Positions 1-8,195 of a stretch of DNA of 64,000 nt are shown piece by piece. Every line of letters starts with the position of its first letter. Positions within the stretch are counted from its first letter, which is position 1. This stretch comes from Pelomonas sp. Root1217. GTDB taxonomy: Bacteria > Pseudomonadota > Gammaproteobacteria > Burkholderiales > Burkholderiaceae_C. The notes under the pieces were generated by a model, which saw only the letters and a program-made list of their open reading frames with translations, ran no database searches and was not told the origin of the DNA. Location: the NCBI RefSeq assembly GCF_001425705.1, contig NZ_LMDC01000028.1, forward strand, positions 535,963 through 599,962, written 5' to 3'. The translations under genes and the position numbers were made by a program.

Positions 1-2030
1 AACTGGCGCAGATCTACGGCGACAAGACGACCATCAGCATCGCCACCGGCGCAGCCCAGGCCTTGCGCCGCGCACCCGCCGTCGCCACGGTGATCACTGC
101 CCAGGACATTGCCGCGATGGGCGCGACGGGCATCGACGAGGTGCTGGAGAGCGTGCCCGGCATCCATGTCAGCCGCAGCAACAACTCCTTTGCGCCGCTG
201 TACCTGATCCGAGGCATCCACAGCGAATTCAATGCCCAAACGCTGATGCTGCTCAACGGCGTGCCACTGACCACCCTGTTCGTCGGCAACCGCGGCCTGG
301 GCTGGGGCGACATGCCGGTGGAGAACATCGCCCGCATCGAGATCATCCGCGGGCCGGGCTCGGCGCTCTATGGCGCCGACGCGTTCTCGGGCGTCATCAA
401 CGTCATCACCAAGACGGCGGCCGACGTGGCGGGCACGGATATCGGCGCCCGCCTGGGCTCGTTCCGCAGCCGGGACGGCTGGCTGCAATACGGCGGAAAG
501 GTGGGCAGCTATGACGTGGCCGCTTACCTGCGCGTCGGCAGCACCGATGGCCAGCGCGAGATCGTCGGCGCCGACCAGCAGAGCTTTCTGGACGGCCTCT
601 TCGGCACCAAGGCCAGCCTGGCGCCCGGGTCCATGAACGTCGGCTTCAAGGCCCTGGATGCCAACGCCGACGTCAGCCGCGACAAGCTGCGCCTGCGCGG
701 CAGCTACAAGCTGCGCGACGATCTGCAGACGGGCGCCGGCGTCGCCGGTGCGCTGGACCCGGTCGGGCGCTACAGGATCGAGCGAGTTACCTCGGACTTC
801 TCCTGGTCGGACATCGAGCTCGGCAGCGACTGGCGAGGCACCGCGACGGCCAGCTACCTGCACTACAAGCAGACCTTCAACGTGCCGCTGCAACTGTTCC
901 CGCCAGGCGCCTTTGGTGGATCGTTTCCCAAGGGCATGCTGGGCGCGCCCAATACCTGGGAGCGGCAGATCCGGCTTGCGGCCGTAGCGTCCTACGGCGG
1001 CTTCAAGGGCCACAACCTGCGCATCGGCGTCGGGCATGACGACCTCGACATGTACCGCACGCAGGAGTTCAAGAACTTCACCATCATCCCCAGCGGCCCC
1101 GCTGTCGGCCTGCCCGTGCCGCTGCCCAGCGGCCAGGTCCAGGAATTCCCCCCCGCGGAGTCCTTCGCCGAGCCGCACCGACGCGCGGTGAGCTACCTGT
1201 ACGTACAGGACGAATGGAGCGTGGCCAAGGATTGGACGCTGACGGCGGGCCTGCGCCACGACCGCTACTCGGATTTCGGCAGCACCACCAACCCGCGCGC
1301 GGCGCTGGTGTGGGACGCCAACCTCGACCTTACGGTCAAGTTGCTGTACGGACGCGCCTTCCGCGCGCCGGCTTTCACCGAGCAGTACAGCATCAACAAT
1401 CCCGTCATCCGCGGCAACGACGCGTTGAAGCCCGAGACGATCAGCACCTGGGAGGGGGCGTTTTCCTGGCAAGTCCGCTCTGACACCCAGCTCAACCTGA
1501 GCCTGTTCCGCTACGACATGAAGGACATCATCCGCACGAGCGACACCGGCGGCGGGACGGCCCAGTTCAACAACATCGGCGCCCAGCACGGGACTGGCCT
1601 GGAACTGGACGCGCAATGGGACGTGACGCGCAAGCTGCGCCTGAGTGGCAACCTGGCCCTGCAACGCTCCACCGAGGACATGACGGGCACTGACGCGGGC
1701 TATGCACCGCGCCAGCACCTGAACGCCCGGGCCGACTGGAGCATCGTGAACGGCTGGCTGCTCAGCGGGCAGGTCAACTACGTGGCCGAGCGCAAGCGCT
1801 CCGCGGGCGACGTGCGAGCACCCATCCCTGACTACACCACCGCGGACATCACCTTGCGCACCGGCAATGGCAAGAGCAGTGGCAAGGGCGCCTGGGACTT
1901 CGCGGTCTCGGTGCGCAACCTGTTCAACGCCGACGCCCGCGAGCCCAGCATGGCGCCCGGGCTGGCCCTGCCGGGCGACATCCCGCTGGCGCGGCGTTCA
2001 CTCTACGTTCAGGCCGCCTACCACCTCTGA
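1..2030 (+). CDS. TonB-dependent outer-membrane receptor, 5' end outside the window
   Basis: The frame is open from base 3 with no start codon that fits the family, so the gene begins upstream of the window. The visible part holds the plug domain (TVITAQDIAAMGATGIDEVL, then EIIRGPGSALYGADAFSGVI, the usual RGPGSALYG plug motif) over roughly the first 120 residues. A long beta-barrel follows and ends in an aromatic-rich strand (YVQAAYHL). Such receptors import siderophores, cobalamin or other large ligands across the outer membrane using TonB energy; the ligand cannot be told from sequence. The last 33 bases overlap, tail to tail, the end of the P450 gene on the other strand. Family assignment is secure. 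Confidence 0.93.
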   Translation, partial: LAQIYGDKTTISIATGAAQALRRAPAVATVITAQDIAAMGATGIDEVLESVPGIHVSRSNNSFAPLYLIRGIHSEFNAQTLMLLNGVPLTTLFVGNRGLGWGDMPVENIARIEIIRGPGSALYGADAFSGVINVITKTAADVAGTDIGARLGSFRSRDGWLQYGGKVGSYDVAAYLRVGSTDGQREIVGADQQSFLDGLFGTKASLAPGSMNVGFKALDANADVSRDKLRLRGSYKLRDDLQTGAGVAGALDPVGRYRIERVTSDFSWSDIELGSDWRGTATASYLHYKQTFNVPLQLFPPGAFGGSFPKGMLGAPNTWERQIRLAAVASYGGFKGHNLRIGVGHDDLDMYRTQEFKNFTIIPSGPAVGLPVPLPSGQVQEFPPAESFAEPHRRAVSYLYVQDEWSVAKDWTLTAGLRHDRYSDFGSTTNPRAALVWDANLDLTVKLLYGRAFRAPAFTEQYSINNPVIRGNDALKPETISTWEGAFSWQVRSDTQLNLSLFRYDMKDIIRTSDTGGGTAQFNNIGAQHGTGLELDAQWDVTRKLRLSGNLALQRSTEDMTGTDAGYAPRQHLNARADWSIVNGWLLSGQVNYVAERKRSAGDVRAPIPDYTTADITLRTGNGKSSGKGAWDFAVSVRNLFNADAREPSMAPGLALPGDIPLARRSLYVQAAYHL

Positions 2031-3167
2031 GGTCACCTCCGAGGCCTCGAAGCGCACCGGCAGGCTGCTGAAGCCGAACAGCACGAACGACGACAGCGGC
2101 TCGGCCGCGCGTTGCTCGTCCAGGCGCAACCCGCTGAAGCGACGCAGCAAGGTGGCGATGGCCACGCGCGCTTCCAGCCGGCCCAAGCCTGCGCCGAGGC
2201 AATAGTGGATGCCATGGCCGAAGCTCAGGTGCCGGTTGACGGTGCGAGTGATGTCGAAGCTGTCCGCGTGCGGGAAGGCCGACTCGTCACGGTTGCCCGA
2301 GGCGTTGAAGGTCATCACCTGCTGGCCGGCCTTGATGAGCTGGCCGCCCAGCACCACGTCGCACTTGGCGATGCGGGCGAAGAACTGGAACGGCGTGTTG
2401 AAGCGCAGCGCTTCTTCAATGGCCGACGGGAGCAGTCCGGGGTCCGCGATCAGCTGGGCGAGCGCTTTGGGATGGGACAGCAGCAGCTGCAGCGTGTTGC
2501 CGATGAGGTTGGCCGTGGTCTCGAAGCCGGCGATGAGCAGCAGCCGGCAGGTGCTGGCGACTTCCTGCAGCGTGAGCTTCTCGCCTTCTACTTCTGCAGC
2601 CAGCAGGCCGCTGACGAGGTCCTGGCGGGGCGTGTCGCGACGCTTCTCGATGAGGTCGGCGAGGTAGGCGTCGAGTTCGTCGACGGCCTGCGTCAGCTCG
2701 GGCGCCGGCACCTGGCCCATCAGCTCCATCTCCGCGGCGCGGATCGCAGGCACCGACCATTGCTTGAACTTGTCGCGGTCAGCCACCGGCAGGCCCAGCA
2801 ACTCGGCGATCACCGTGACCGGCAGCGTGAAGGCCAGGTCGCTGACGAGGTCCATGCGGCCGGTGCTCTCCACACGGTCCAGCAGCTCATCGGTGATGGC
2901 CTTCACACTGGGCTCCAGGTCAGCAACGACCTTGCTCGTGAAGGCGCGCGCCACCAGGCGGCGGAACTGCGTGTGCCGCGGCGGGTCCATGAAGACCATC
3001 ATCTTGCCGTCCGACAGGTCCGACGAAAAGGTCTTCGCATCGCCCAGCACCGTCTGGATGTCGTGGTAGCCGTAAACCTCCCAGACACCCAGCGCGTCGT
3101 TGAAATGCACGGGTGTCGTGGCGCGCATGTGCGCGTAGTGCGGGTAAGGGTTCATGTGTGCGGTCAT
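1998..3167 (-). CDS. cytochrome P450
   Basis: 389 residues, the normal size for a soluble bacterial P450. Visible motifs are the I-helix oxygen-binding GFETT (about 214-218), the K-helix ExxR (252-255) and the heme-binding loop FGHGIHYCLG with proximal Cys323. It should hydroxylate or otherwise oxidise a small molecule with electrons from a ferredoxin/reductase pair not encoded here. Its start overlaps the stop of the upstream citrate-synthase-like gene by four bases, so it is the last gene of the four-gene operon whose first gene starts at 6647. The final 15 or so residues after the usual C-terminal strand are read from the antisense of the TonB receptor gene and look like a non-conserved extension. 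Substrate unknown; it probably acts on the product of the upstream enzymes. Confidence 0.95.
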   Translation of the reverse strand: MTAHMNPYPHYAHMRATTPVHFNDALGVWEVYGYHDIQTVLGDAKTFSSDLSDGKMMVFMDPPRHTQFRRLVARAFTSKVVADLEPSVKAITDELLDRVESTGRMDLVSDLAFTLPVTVIAELLGLPVADRDKFKQWSVPAIRAAEMELMGQVPAPELTQAVDELDAYLADLIEKRRDTPRQDLVSGLLAAEVEGEKLTLQEVASTCRLLLIAGFETTANLIGNTLQLLLSHPKALAQLIADPGLLPSAIEEALRFNTPFQFFARIAKCDVVLGGQLIKAGQQVMTFNASGNRDESAFPHADSFDITRTVNRHLSFGHGIHYCLGAGLGRLEARVAIATLLRRFSGLRLDEQRAAEPLSSFVLFGFSSLPVRFEASEVTSEVVGGLNVE

Positions 3168-3973
3168 GGTTGTGATGGAGCAGTGGGCCAGCGGCGTTCG
3201 GCCGGACCTTCATAGGCGATGTGGGCGCAAGACATCGGGAACACCGTGCCCGGCGCCCGCTCGGCGGCCTCGATGAAGCAAGGCGACATGCCGGCCAGGA
3301 ACACCGGCACCTGGAAGTGGTGCATCTCGGTCGGCGAGAAGCCCAGGTCGGCGCACAGGGCTGACATCAGCGCCGCGTAGTTCATGCGCAGCTTGGGATT
3401 GCACTGCACCAGCAGCCGCTCGACTTCGAGCGCGATGTGCAGATGCGGGCCGTCGTCCAGCCGAAGTTCGCGGGCAATGCCCAGCACCCAAGGCAGGCGC
3501 TCGTCGATGCTGGCGATCGGGCGGCCGTAGCCGTAGATGCGGCCCTTCGCCAACTCGGCGTCGACGAACTCGTTCAAGGCTCCGATGCCATGCTGCTGCG
3601 CGCGGATCAGGAAGTCGATGCTGCTGACATAGGGGTGGCCGCCATAGATGGTGGCCTCTGACATCGCCAGCGCCGCTGCGATGCCCAGGCCCGGCGTGCT
3701 GCGTACCGAGCCGGCCAGCGCGGCCGTGCGGTTGTTCCAGATGCGCGCGTCCGGGTAGCTGGTGCAGACCCACAGGGCATGCAGCAGCTTGATCTGCGGC
3801 TCGGTGTGATGGCGCCCAGTGATGCCGAGCACATACAGCGCCATCCAGTCCAGATGACGCAGCTCGGCATGCAGGTCCTGGCCGCGGAAGACGGCGCGGG
3901 TGCCGACGAAGGCCTGGCCCATACGGGTGCTCATGCGGTCAGCGCTGCTCACCAGTGCTTCGGGTCCGTTCAT
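3164..3973 (-). CDS. citrate-synthase-fold protein A, catalytic residues not conserved
   Basis: 269 residues, about the size of short citryl-CoA-lyase-type members rather than full citrate synthase (about 430). The helical core is recognisable: NRTAALAGSVRSTPGLGIAA, then IYGGHP (109-114), GYGRPIASIDERLP (148-161) and a C-terminal NYAALMSALCADLGFSP. Lined up by eye with citrate synthase, the PLHGGA histidine is Tyr110, the GFGH histidine is Arg151 and the DFYSG aspartate is Asn198. The classical catalytic triad therefore seems absent. It may be a non-catalytic partner or catalyse a different condensation. It overlaps fold protein B upstream and the P450 downstream by four bases each, so the three are translationally coupled. 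Confidence 0.72.
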   Translation of the reverse strand: MNGPEALVSSADRMSTRMGQAFVGTRAVFRGQDLHAELRHLDWMALYVLGITGRHHTEPQIKLLHALWVCTSYPDARIWNNRTAALAGSVRSTPGLGIAAALAMSEATIYGGHPYVSSIDFLIRAQQHGIGALNEFVDAELAKGRIYGYGRPIASIDERLPWVLGIARELRLDDGPHLHIALEVERLLVQCNPKLRMNYAALMSALCADLGFSPTEMHHFQVPVFLAGMSPCFIEAAERAPGTVFPMSCAHIAYEGPAERRWPTAPSQP

Positions 3974-4758
3974 GCCTCACCTCGCGGATCGTCCTGCAGG
4001 TCCAGGGCGAAGAACGGGAAGCTCTTGTGGCCCAACTCCTTTTGTTCCAGCGCATGCGCGGCCGCGCCGGGCAGCCGCAGCAGCAGGTGCAGCATTTCGC
4101 CCTGGTCGGGCGTGAAGCCCAGGTCGACAAAGGCGGCGGCGGCGACGCCAGTCATGGCCAGGCCACGGCCCGCGGCGGCTTCCAGCGGGACCCGGCTCTG
4201 GAGCAGCCAGGGCAGGCAGGGGCCGTCGCTCAGCGCGGCGAGCACCTGCAGCGTCCGCTCAACGACGCCGCCGCACCGTGCAGCATGCAGCTCGAACCCT
4301 GGTGGGTGGTCGGCCTGCGGCCAGATGCCGGCGCGCTCGGCAGCCGGTGTGGCCAGCGCACGCTCCCAGGCAGACGGGCTGCGGCCGCAGTCTTTGAACA
4401 GCTGTATCGCGGCCCAGACCTCACGCGCACCGCCTGCCTTGCCGGCGCCCACCGACAGTGCGGCGATCAGCGCCGCGGCAGCGGTCGAGCCGCCAACGCC
4501 GGCGCACATCGCGGCATGCACCGCCGCATCGCGCGGCCCAGGGTTGGACAGCGCAAGGGCCAACGCCTCCAGCATTCGCGCCTGCCCGGCGGACGGTGCT
4601 TCGCCGCGGAACAACAGAAAGAGCATGTCCACCCAGCGTGCTTGACCCAGCATGTCGCCATAGACGTCATAGCCGTGGCAGAGCGCGCGGCGAGCGGCGA
4701 AGCTGTTGTCGGGTTCCGGTTCCTCGTGCCAGATGCGCGTTCGGACCTGCGCTGTCAT
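3970..4758 (-). CDS. citrate-synthase-fold protein B
   Basis: 262 residues. It resembles the citrate synthase/citryl-CoA lyase fold: RWVDMLFLLFRGEAPSAGQA (41-60) matches the N-terminal substrate-domain region of the family, VHAAMCAGVGGSTAAAALIA follows, then GKAGGA (106-111) where GPLHGGA is expected, and a C-terminal DLGFTPDQGEMLHLLLRLPG. The first catalytic histidine is replaced by alanine, and neither the second histidine motif nor the aspartate is obvious. It is distinct from protein A and probably forms a heteromer with it. Its start overlaps the stop of the ThDP enzyme gene by four bases. Function not assigned. Confidence 0.68.
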   Translation of the reverse strand: MTAQVRTRIWHEEPEPDNSFAARRALCHGYDVYGDMLGQARWVDMLFLLFRGEAPSAGQARMLEALALALSNPGPRDAAVHAAMCAGVGGSTAAAALIAALSVGAGKAGGAREVWAAIQLFKDCGRSPSAWERALATPAAERAGIWPQADHPPGFELHAARCGGVVERTLQVLAALSDGPCLPWLLQSRVPLEAAAGRGLAMTGVAAAAFVDLGFTPDQGEMLHLLLRLPGAAAHALEQKELGHKSFPFFALDLQDDPRGEA

Positions 4759-6647
4759 CGCGCCGTTCCCAGCGTCTTCATACGCAGGTTCATCGGCGGC
4801 ACTTCCTCGCCGTCGATGCGGATGTCCAGCAGCGTCGGCCCCTGGCGCGACAGCAGCGCGTCGAAGTCCAGCGCGTCCAGGTCCTTTGGCGAGCGGATCA
4901 CGTGTCCGGGGATGCCCATGGCAGCGGCCATCATGGCGAAGTCGACCTTGGGCAGCTGGAAGCCGATGGGTTCTGCGCCGGCCAGGCGCTGGCCATGCTT
5001 GACCATGCCCAGGGCCCCGTCGTTGAGCACCACATAGAGCACCGGCAGGCCCAGCTCAGCGGCCACCGTGATCTCCTGGCCGTTCATCAGGTAGCTGCCG
5101 TCTCCCGTCAGGCAGACGACCGGGCAGCGCCGGTTGGCCATCGCAATGCCGACGGCGGAGCCGATGGCCCAGCCCATGGGCGCGAAGTCCATCGTCACGC
5201 GCAGCCAGCTGGAACTGCGCGTGCGCCTTTCCTTGCCGGCCGGCAGATAGGCGCCACCCGGCATGCGGGCGCGCTGGTCATGCGGCGCCAGGTAGTGCAC
5301 GGCCCAGGCCGCGCTGTTGCCGGCGTCGGCTACGAAACGGGTCTGCGGCGGGCAGCGCTCGCTCAAGGTCGCCAGCAGGCGCTGCGGCTTCACCGGCGCG
5401 CTGTCGCTGTGGATGGCTTGCGGGCTGTCGACCATGGCCTCATAGGCCTGGCGCGCCGTCTGCGGATGCATGAAAGGCAGCAGCTGCCCTTCCGGACCGT
5501 TCTGCGATGGCGCCAGCAGCGTCATCAGTTGCTCGCAGACCGACTTGATGTGGCCGCGCACATGCAGCCGCGCCATTTGCGAGCGCATCAGGTTCTCGTC
5601 GCTGTCGTCCACGTGGACGAGGCGGCTGTTCAGCAGCGCGGCCGACCAGCCCCCGCTGTTGAACTCGCCAAAGCCCGTGCCCAGGGCGATGACCAGGTCA
5701 GGCTCGCTCGACAGCAGCTCGGCCGCGCTGGCGTGGCCACCAAAACCGAACACGCCGCGGTAACGCGGGTGGCGCGGGTTGATGAAGCCCTTGCCGTCAG
5801 GCGTCGTGATGAAGCTGCCGTCGGTCAGCTGCACCAGCTGCATCAATTCGTTGGCGGCATCGCCGCAACCGTCACCGATCAACCAGACGGGCTGGCGGGC
5901 CGAGAACAGCAGGCGTGCGAGCTGGCGCACGGCGGGAAGGTCGACCATGGCCGGCGCGCGGCGCAGCAGGCCGGCGAAGTCCGGCGTCTCCATGTCGTCG
6001 GGCAGGGGTTCGCGCAGGATGTCCACCGGGATGGACAGGTGGCTCGGCCCGCTCGGTGCGCGCTGGGCCTGCATCAGTGCATTGAAGAGCTTGGTGGGCA
6101 GTTGCTCGACATGCGAGACCAGCGAGTTGTAGCGCGTGCACGGGCGGAACATCGCCATCGTGTTGATGCCGGTGCAGCTGGACTCCTGCAGCGCGCCCTT
6201 GCCGAAATTCTTGATCGGCGGCTGGCCGGTGATGACCAGCATCGGCACGTTGTTGTCATAGGCGCAGGCCACGCCGGTGATCAGGTTGGTGGCACCCGGC
6301 CCGGAGGTGGCGATGCACACGCCGATGCGGCCGGTCTCGCGGGCATAGCCGTCGGCCATGTAAGCCGCACCTTGTTCGTTGCGGGCCACGACGGCCTGTG
6401 GGCCACCGCGGCGGGCGCTGCGCGCGAGGGCGTTGTAGAGCGGCTCGATGGCGCCACCCGGCACGCCGAAGACGTATTCCACGCCCAGCGCGGCCAGCGC
6501 ATCGACGAGCAGGTCCGCTGCGTCGCGCGCGGCAGGTTCGCGCGCCCCATCCGACGCCGGATGGGACGCCTCGGTATAGAACGGGGCGAGAGCAGTATTT
6601 GATTCCACGTTGCAGCAGTCGATAGACACCGCACCGGAAGGCCGCAT
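4755..6647 (-). CDS. acetolactate-synthase-like thiamine-diphosphate enzyme
   Basis: 630 residues from the ATG at 6647. A GTG at 6743 would add 32 unconserved residues and was not preferred. The layout is PYR, central, then PP domain. GVEYVFGVPGGAIEPLYNAL and the activating glutamate Glu91 in ARNEQGAAYMADGYAR lie at the N-terminus, ATSGPGATNLITGVACAYDN follows, and the diphosphate/Mg motif GDGSYLMNGQE ... VVLNDG lies near residue 510. Members decarboxylate a 2-oxo acid and transfer the carbanion to an acceptor. No small regulatory ALS subunit is adjacent, and the neighbours are two citrate-synthase-fold proteins and a P450, so a dedicated secondary pathway is more likely than valine/isoleucine synthesis. 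First gene of the operon. Confidence 0.88.
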   Translation of the reverse strand: MRPSGAVSIDCCNVESNTALAPFYTEASHPASDGAREPAARDAADLLVDALAALGVEYVFGVPGGAIEPLYNALARSARRGGPQAVVARNEQGAAYMADGYARETGRIGVCIATSGPGATNLITGVACAYDNNVPMLVITGQPPIKNFGKGALQESSCTGINTMAMFRPCTRYNSLVSHVEQLPTKLFNALMQAQRAPSGPSHLSIPVDILREPLPDDMETPDFAGLLRRAPAMVDLPAVRQLARLLFSARQPVWLIGDGCGDAANELMQLVQLTDGSFITTPDGKGFINPRHPRYRGVFGFGGHASAAELLSSEPDLVIALGTGFGEFNSGGWSAALLNSRLVHVDDSDENLMRSQMARLHVRGHIKSVCEQLMTLLAPSQNGPEGQLLPFMHPQTARQAYEAMVDSPQAIHSDSAPVKPQRLLATLSERCPPQTRFVADAGNSAAWAVHYLAPHDQRARMPGGAYLPAGKERRTRSSSWLRVTMDFAPMGWAIGSAVGIAMANRRCPVVCLTGDGSYLMNGQEITVAAELGLPVLYVVLNDGALGMVKHGQRLAGAEPIGFQLPKVDFAMMAAAMGIPGHVIRSPKDLDALDFDALLSRQGPTLLDIRIDGEEVPPMNLRMKTLGTAR

Positions 6648-6920
6648 GGCGCTGCGAACAGCGCCATGCACCTGCTTGTCGGCACGACATCGGGAGAGAT
6701 GAATCCACCCACGGTGGACCCCGAACGGCCGCCGGGCAAACACCCGAACGACCTTGCCCCTCCCTGCGTGCGCTTGGGGCGCCGGCGCTGACTACACCTG
6801 GCCCTGCAACATCTAATGGCTGCGCATGAATACGTTTCCGCAACCGCACAACAACCGCAACTGTATCTAGTTGCAACAATTTCGCATCCCCGCAAATGCG
6901 GGCGGCAGGACGTCACGGGG
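6648..6920. promoter_or_regulatory. upstream region of the ThDP-enzyme operon with inverted repeats
   Basis: No convincing gene lies in these 273 bases between the peptidase stop and the ThDP-enzyme start. The segment near 6830-6905 is locally AT-richer. It holds a perfect 6-6-6 inverted repeat, GCAACT-GTATCT-AGTTGC (6857-6874), and a short hairpin CCCGCA-AA-TGCGGG at about 6889-6902. The first resembles a dimeric-regulator operator; the second could be part of an operator or a terminator stem. No -35/-10 pair could be fixed with confidence. Confidence 0.4.
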
Positions 6921-8162
6921 TCAAGGCTTGACCTTCGCTCCCGTAAGTTGCGCGACAGCTGCGAGTGTTGTCTGTGCCGCGTTGAGGCCGAGCAGGAAGT
7001 CCTTGTCCGAGTAGTTCACGAACAGGTCGCTCGGCTGGTGCCAGTGCGGGTTCCAGCCGGCACCAATCTGCTGGCCGCGCTCGTTCTCGCGCAGCGAGAT
7101 CGCCGGCACTTCGTCCATGAACGGTGTCGAGTCGGTATTGGTCATGTGAAAGCCTACGGCCGCCGGGTAGTTCGTCGCGTACCGGTCGTTGGCCGCGCGG
7201 AAATGCCAGGCCAGCTTGGCCGCCGCATCCGCGAACCGGGACGTGGACTGGTACTCGATGTTCACGTCGGCCTCGGCACGCTGCTCCTTGGGCGGCGCGT
7301 AGACCGGCTGGCCCTTGGCATCCAGCACTGGCTTGCCCGCCGCGTCCAGCTTGGGCACGGGCATGCCGTGGTCGAACATCATCATGTCGTGCTGGATCAT
7401 GCCCAGCCACTTCGGCTCGGGGTAAAGCCCCGAGCCCTTGGGCGACTCGATGCCCTGCAGGTCCTTGCGCTGGGCAACATAGGCATGGGCGCCGTTCAGG
7501 CCGGTCTCCTCGTTGTTCCACAGCACGAAGCGGATGGAGCGTTCGGTCGTCACGCCCGGCAGGCTGAAGATGCGCGCCAGCTCCATGACCAGGGCCGTGC
7601 CCGAGCCGTTGTCGTTGGCCGCCTCGCCCCAGCCGATGCCATCCATGTGCGCGCCGACGATGTACATCTCGTCCGGCCGCGTGGCGCCGACCTTGGTGCA
7701 ATAGACGTTCTCGCGCAGCGAAGTGCCCTCGGGCGTCGGCTCGGCGTTCAGCTTGCGCAGGCGCTCGTCGGGCTGCGCCAGCGGATCGGTGTTCACGCCG
7801 ATGGGCGCGCGCTTGCCGAACAGCGTGCTGCCGCCCTGCCCGGCTGGTCCACCAGCCAGCGGGTCACGGGGTGCGGCCGGCGTGCGTTTGGCAGGTTCGG
7901 TGAAGGAGTACTGCAGCCGCTCGGTGTTCGTGCAGCCATAGCTCTTCAACTGCGTCTCGACCCAGTCCAGCGCTGCCCGGTTGCGCGCCGTGCCTTGGCG
8001 GCGGTCACCGAACTGGGTCAGGCCTTTGATCGTCGCTTTGTACTTCTCGAGGTCAAGGTGGTTGACAAGGGTGGCGACGGGGTCGGCCGAATCGGCGGCT
8101 TGCGCCTGGGCCTGACCGGCGGCGAGCAGTGCGACGACGACAGTGGCGGTCTTGAAGGACAT
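6921..8162 (-). CDS. secreted M28-family metallopeptidase
   Basis: 413 residues with a signal peptide (MSFKTATVVVALLAAGQAQA, cleavage near 20-22). The M28 zinc-peptidase core is clear: VGAHMDGIGWGEAANDNGSG supplies the first metal His/Asp and bridging Asp, and WNNEETGLNGAHAYV supplies the catalytic and metal glutamates. A late NTDSTPFMDEVPAISL provides further ligand candidates. It should be a periplasmic or secreted aminopeptidase/carboxypeptidase releasing amino acids from peptides. It is the last gene before the ThDP operon control region. The next gene upstream ends 33 bases away, so the two may be co-transcribed. Family assignment is firm; exact specificity is not visible. Confidence 0.9.
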   Translation of the reverse strand: MSFKTATVVVALLAAGQAQAQAADSADPVATLVNHLDLEKYKATIKGLTQFGDRRQGTARNRAALDWVETQLKSYGCTNTERLQYSFTEPAKRTPAAPRDPLAGGPAGQGGSTLFGKRAPIGVNTDPLAQPDERLRKLNAEPTPEGTSLRENVYCTKVGATRPDEMYIVGAHMDGIGWGEAANDNGSGTALVMELARIFSLPGVTTERSIRFVLWNNEETGLNGAHAYVAQRKDLQGIESPKGSGLYPEPKWLGMIQHDMMMFDHGMPVPKLDAAGKPVLDAKGQPVYAPPKEQRAEADVNIEYQSTSRFADAAAKLAWHFRAANDRYATNYPAAVGFHMTNTDSTPFMDEVPAISLRENERGQQIGAGWNPHWHQPSDLFVNYSDKDFLLGLNAAQTTLAAVAQLTGAKVKP

Positions 8163-8195
8163 GGCTGGCGGAGTTGAATCGGGCAGGCACGCATC

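Noticed and set aside
2112..3215. 367-residue plus-strand frame opposite the P450 gene
   Set aside because: Antisense shadow; the minus strand has all P450 motifs.
4458..6602. 714-residue plus-strand open frame opposite the ThDP-enzyme gene
   Set aside because: Arg/His/Gly-rich nonsense composition and exact antisense to a well-conserved enzyme; a GC-driven shadow frame.
6648..6920. Thiamine riboswitch before the ThDP enzyme
   Set aside because: No THI-box-like conserved segments were seen in the leader; the gene uses the cofactor rather than making it.
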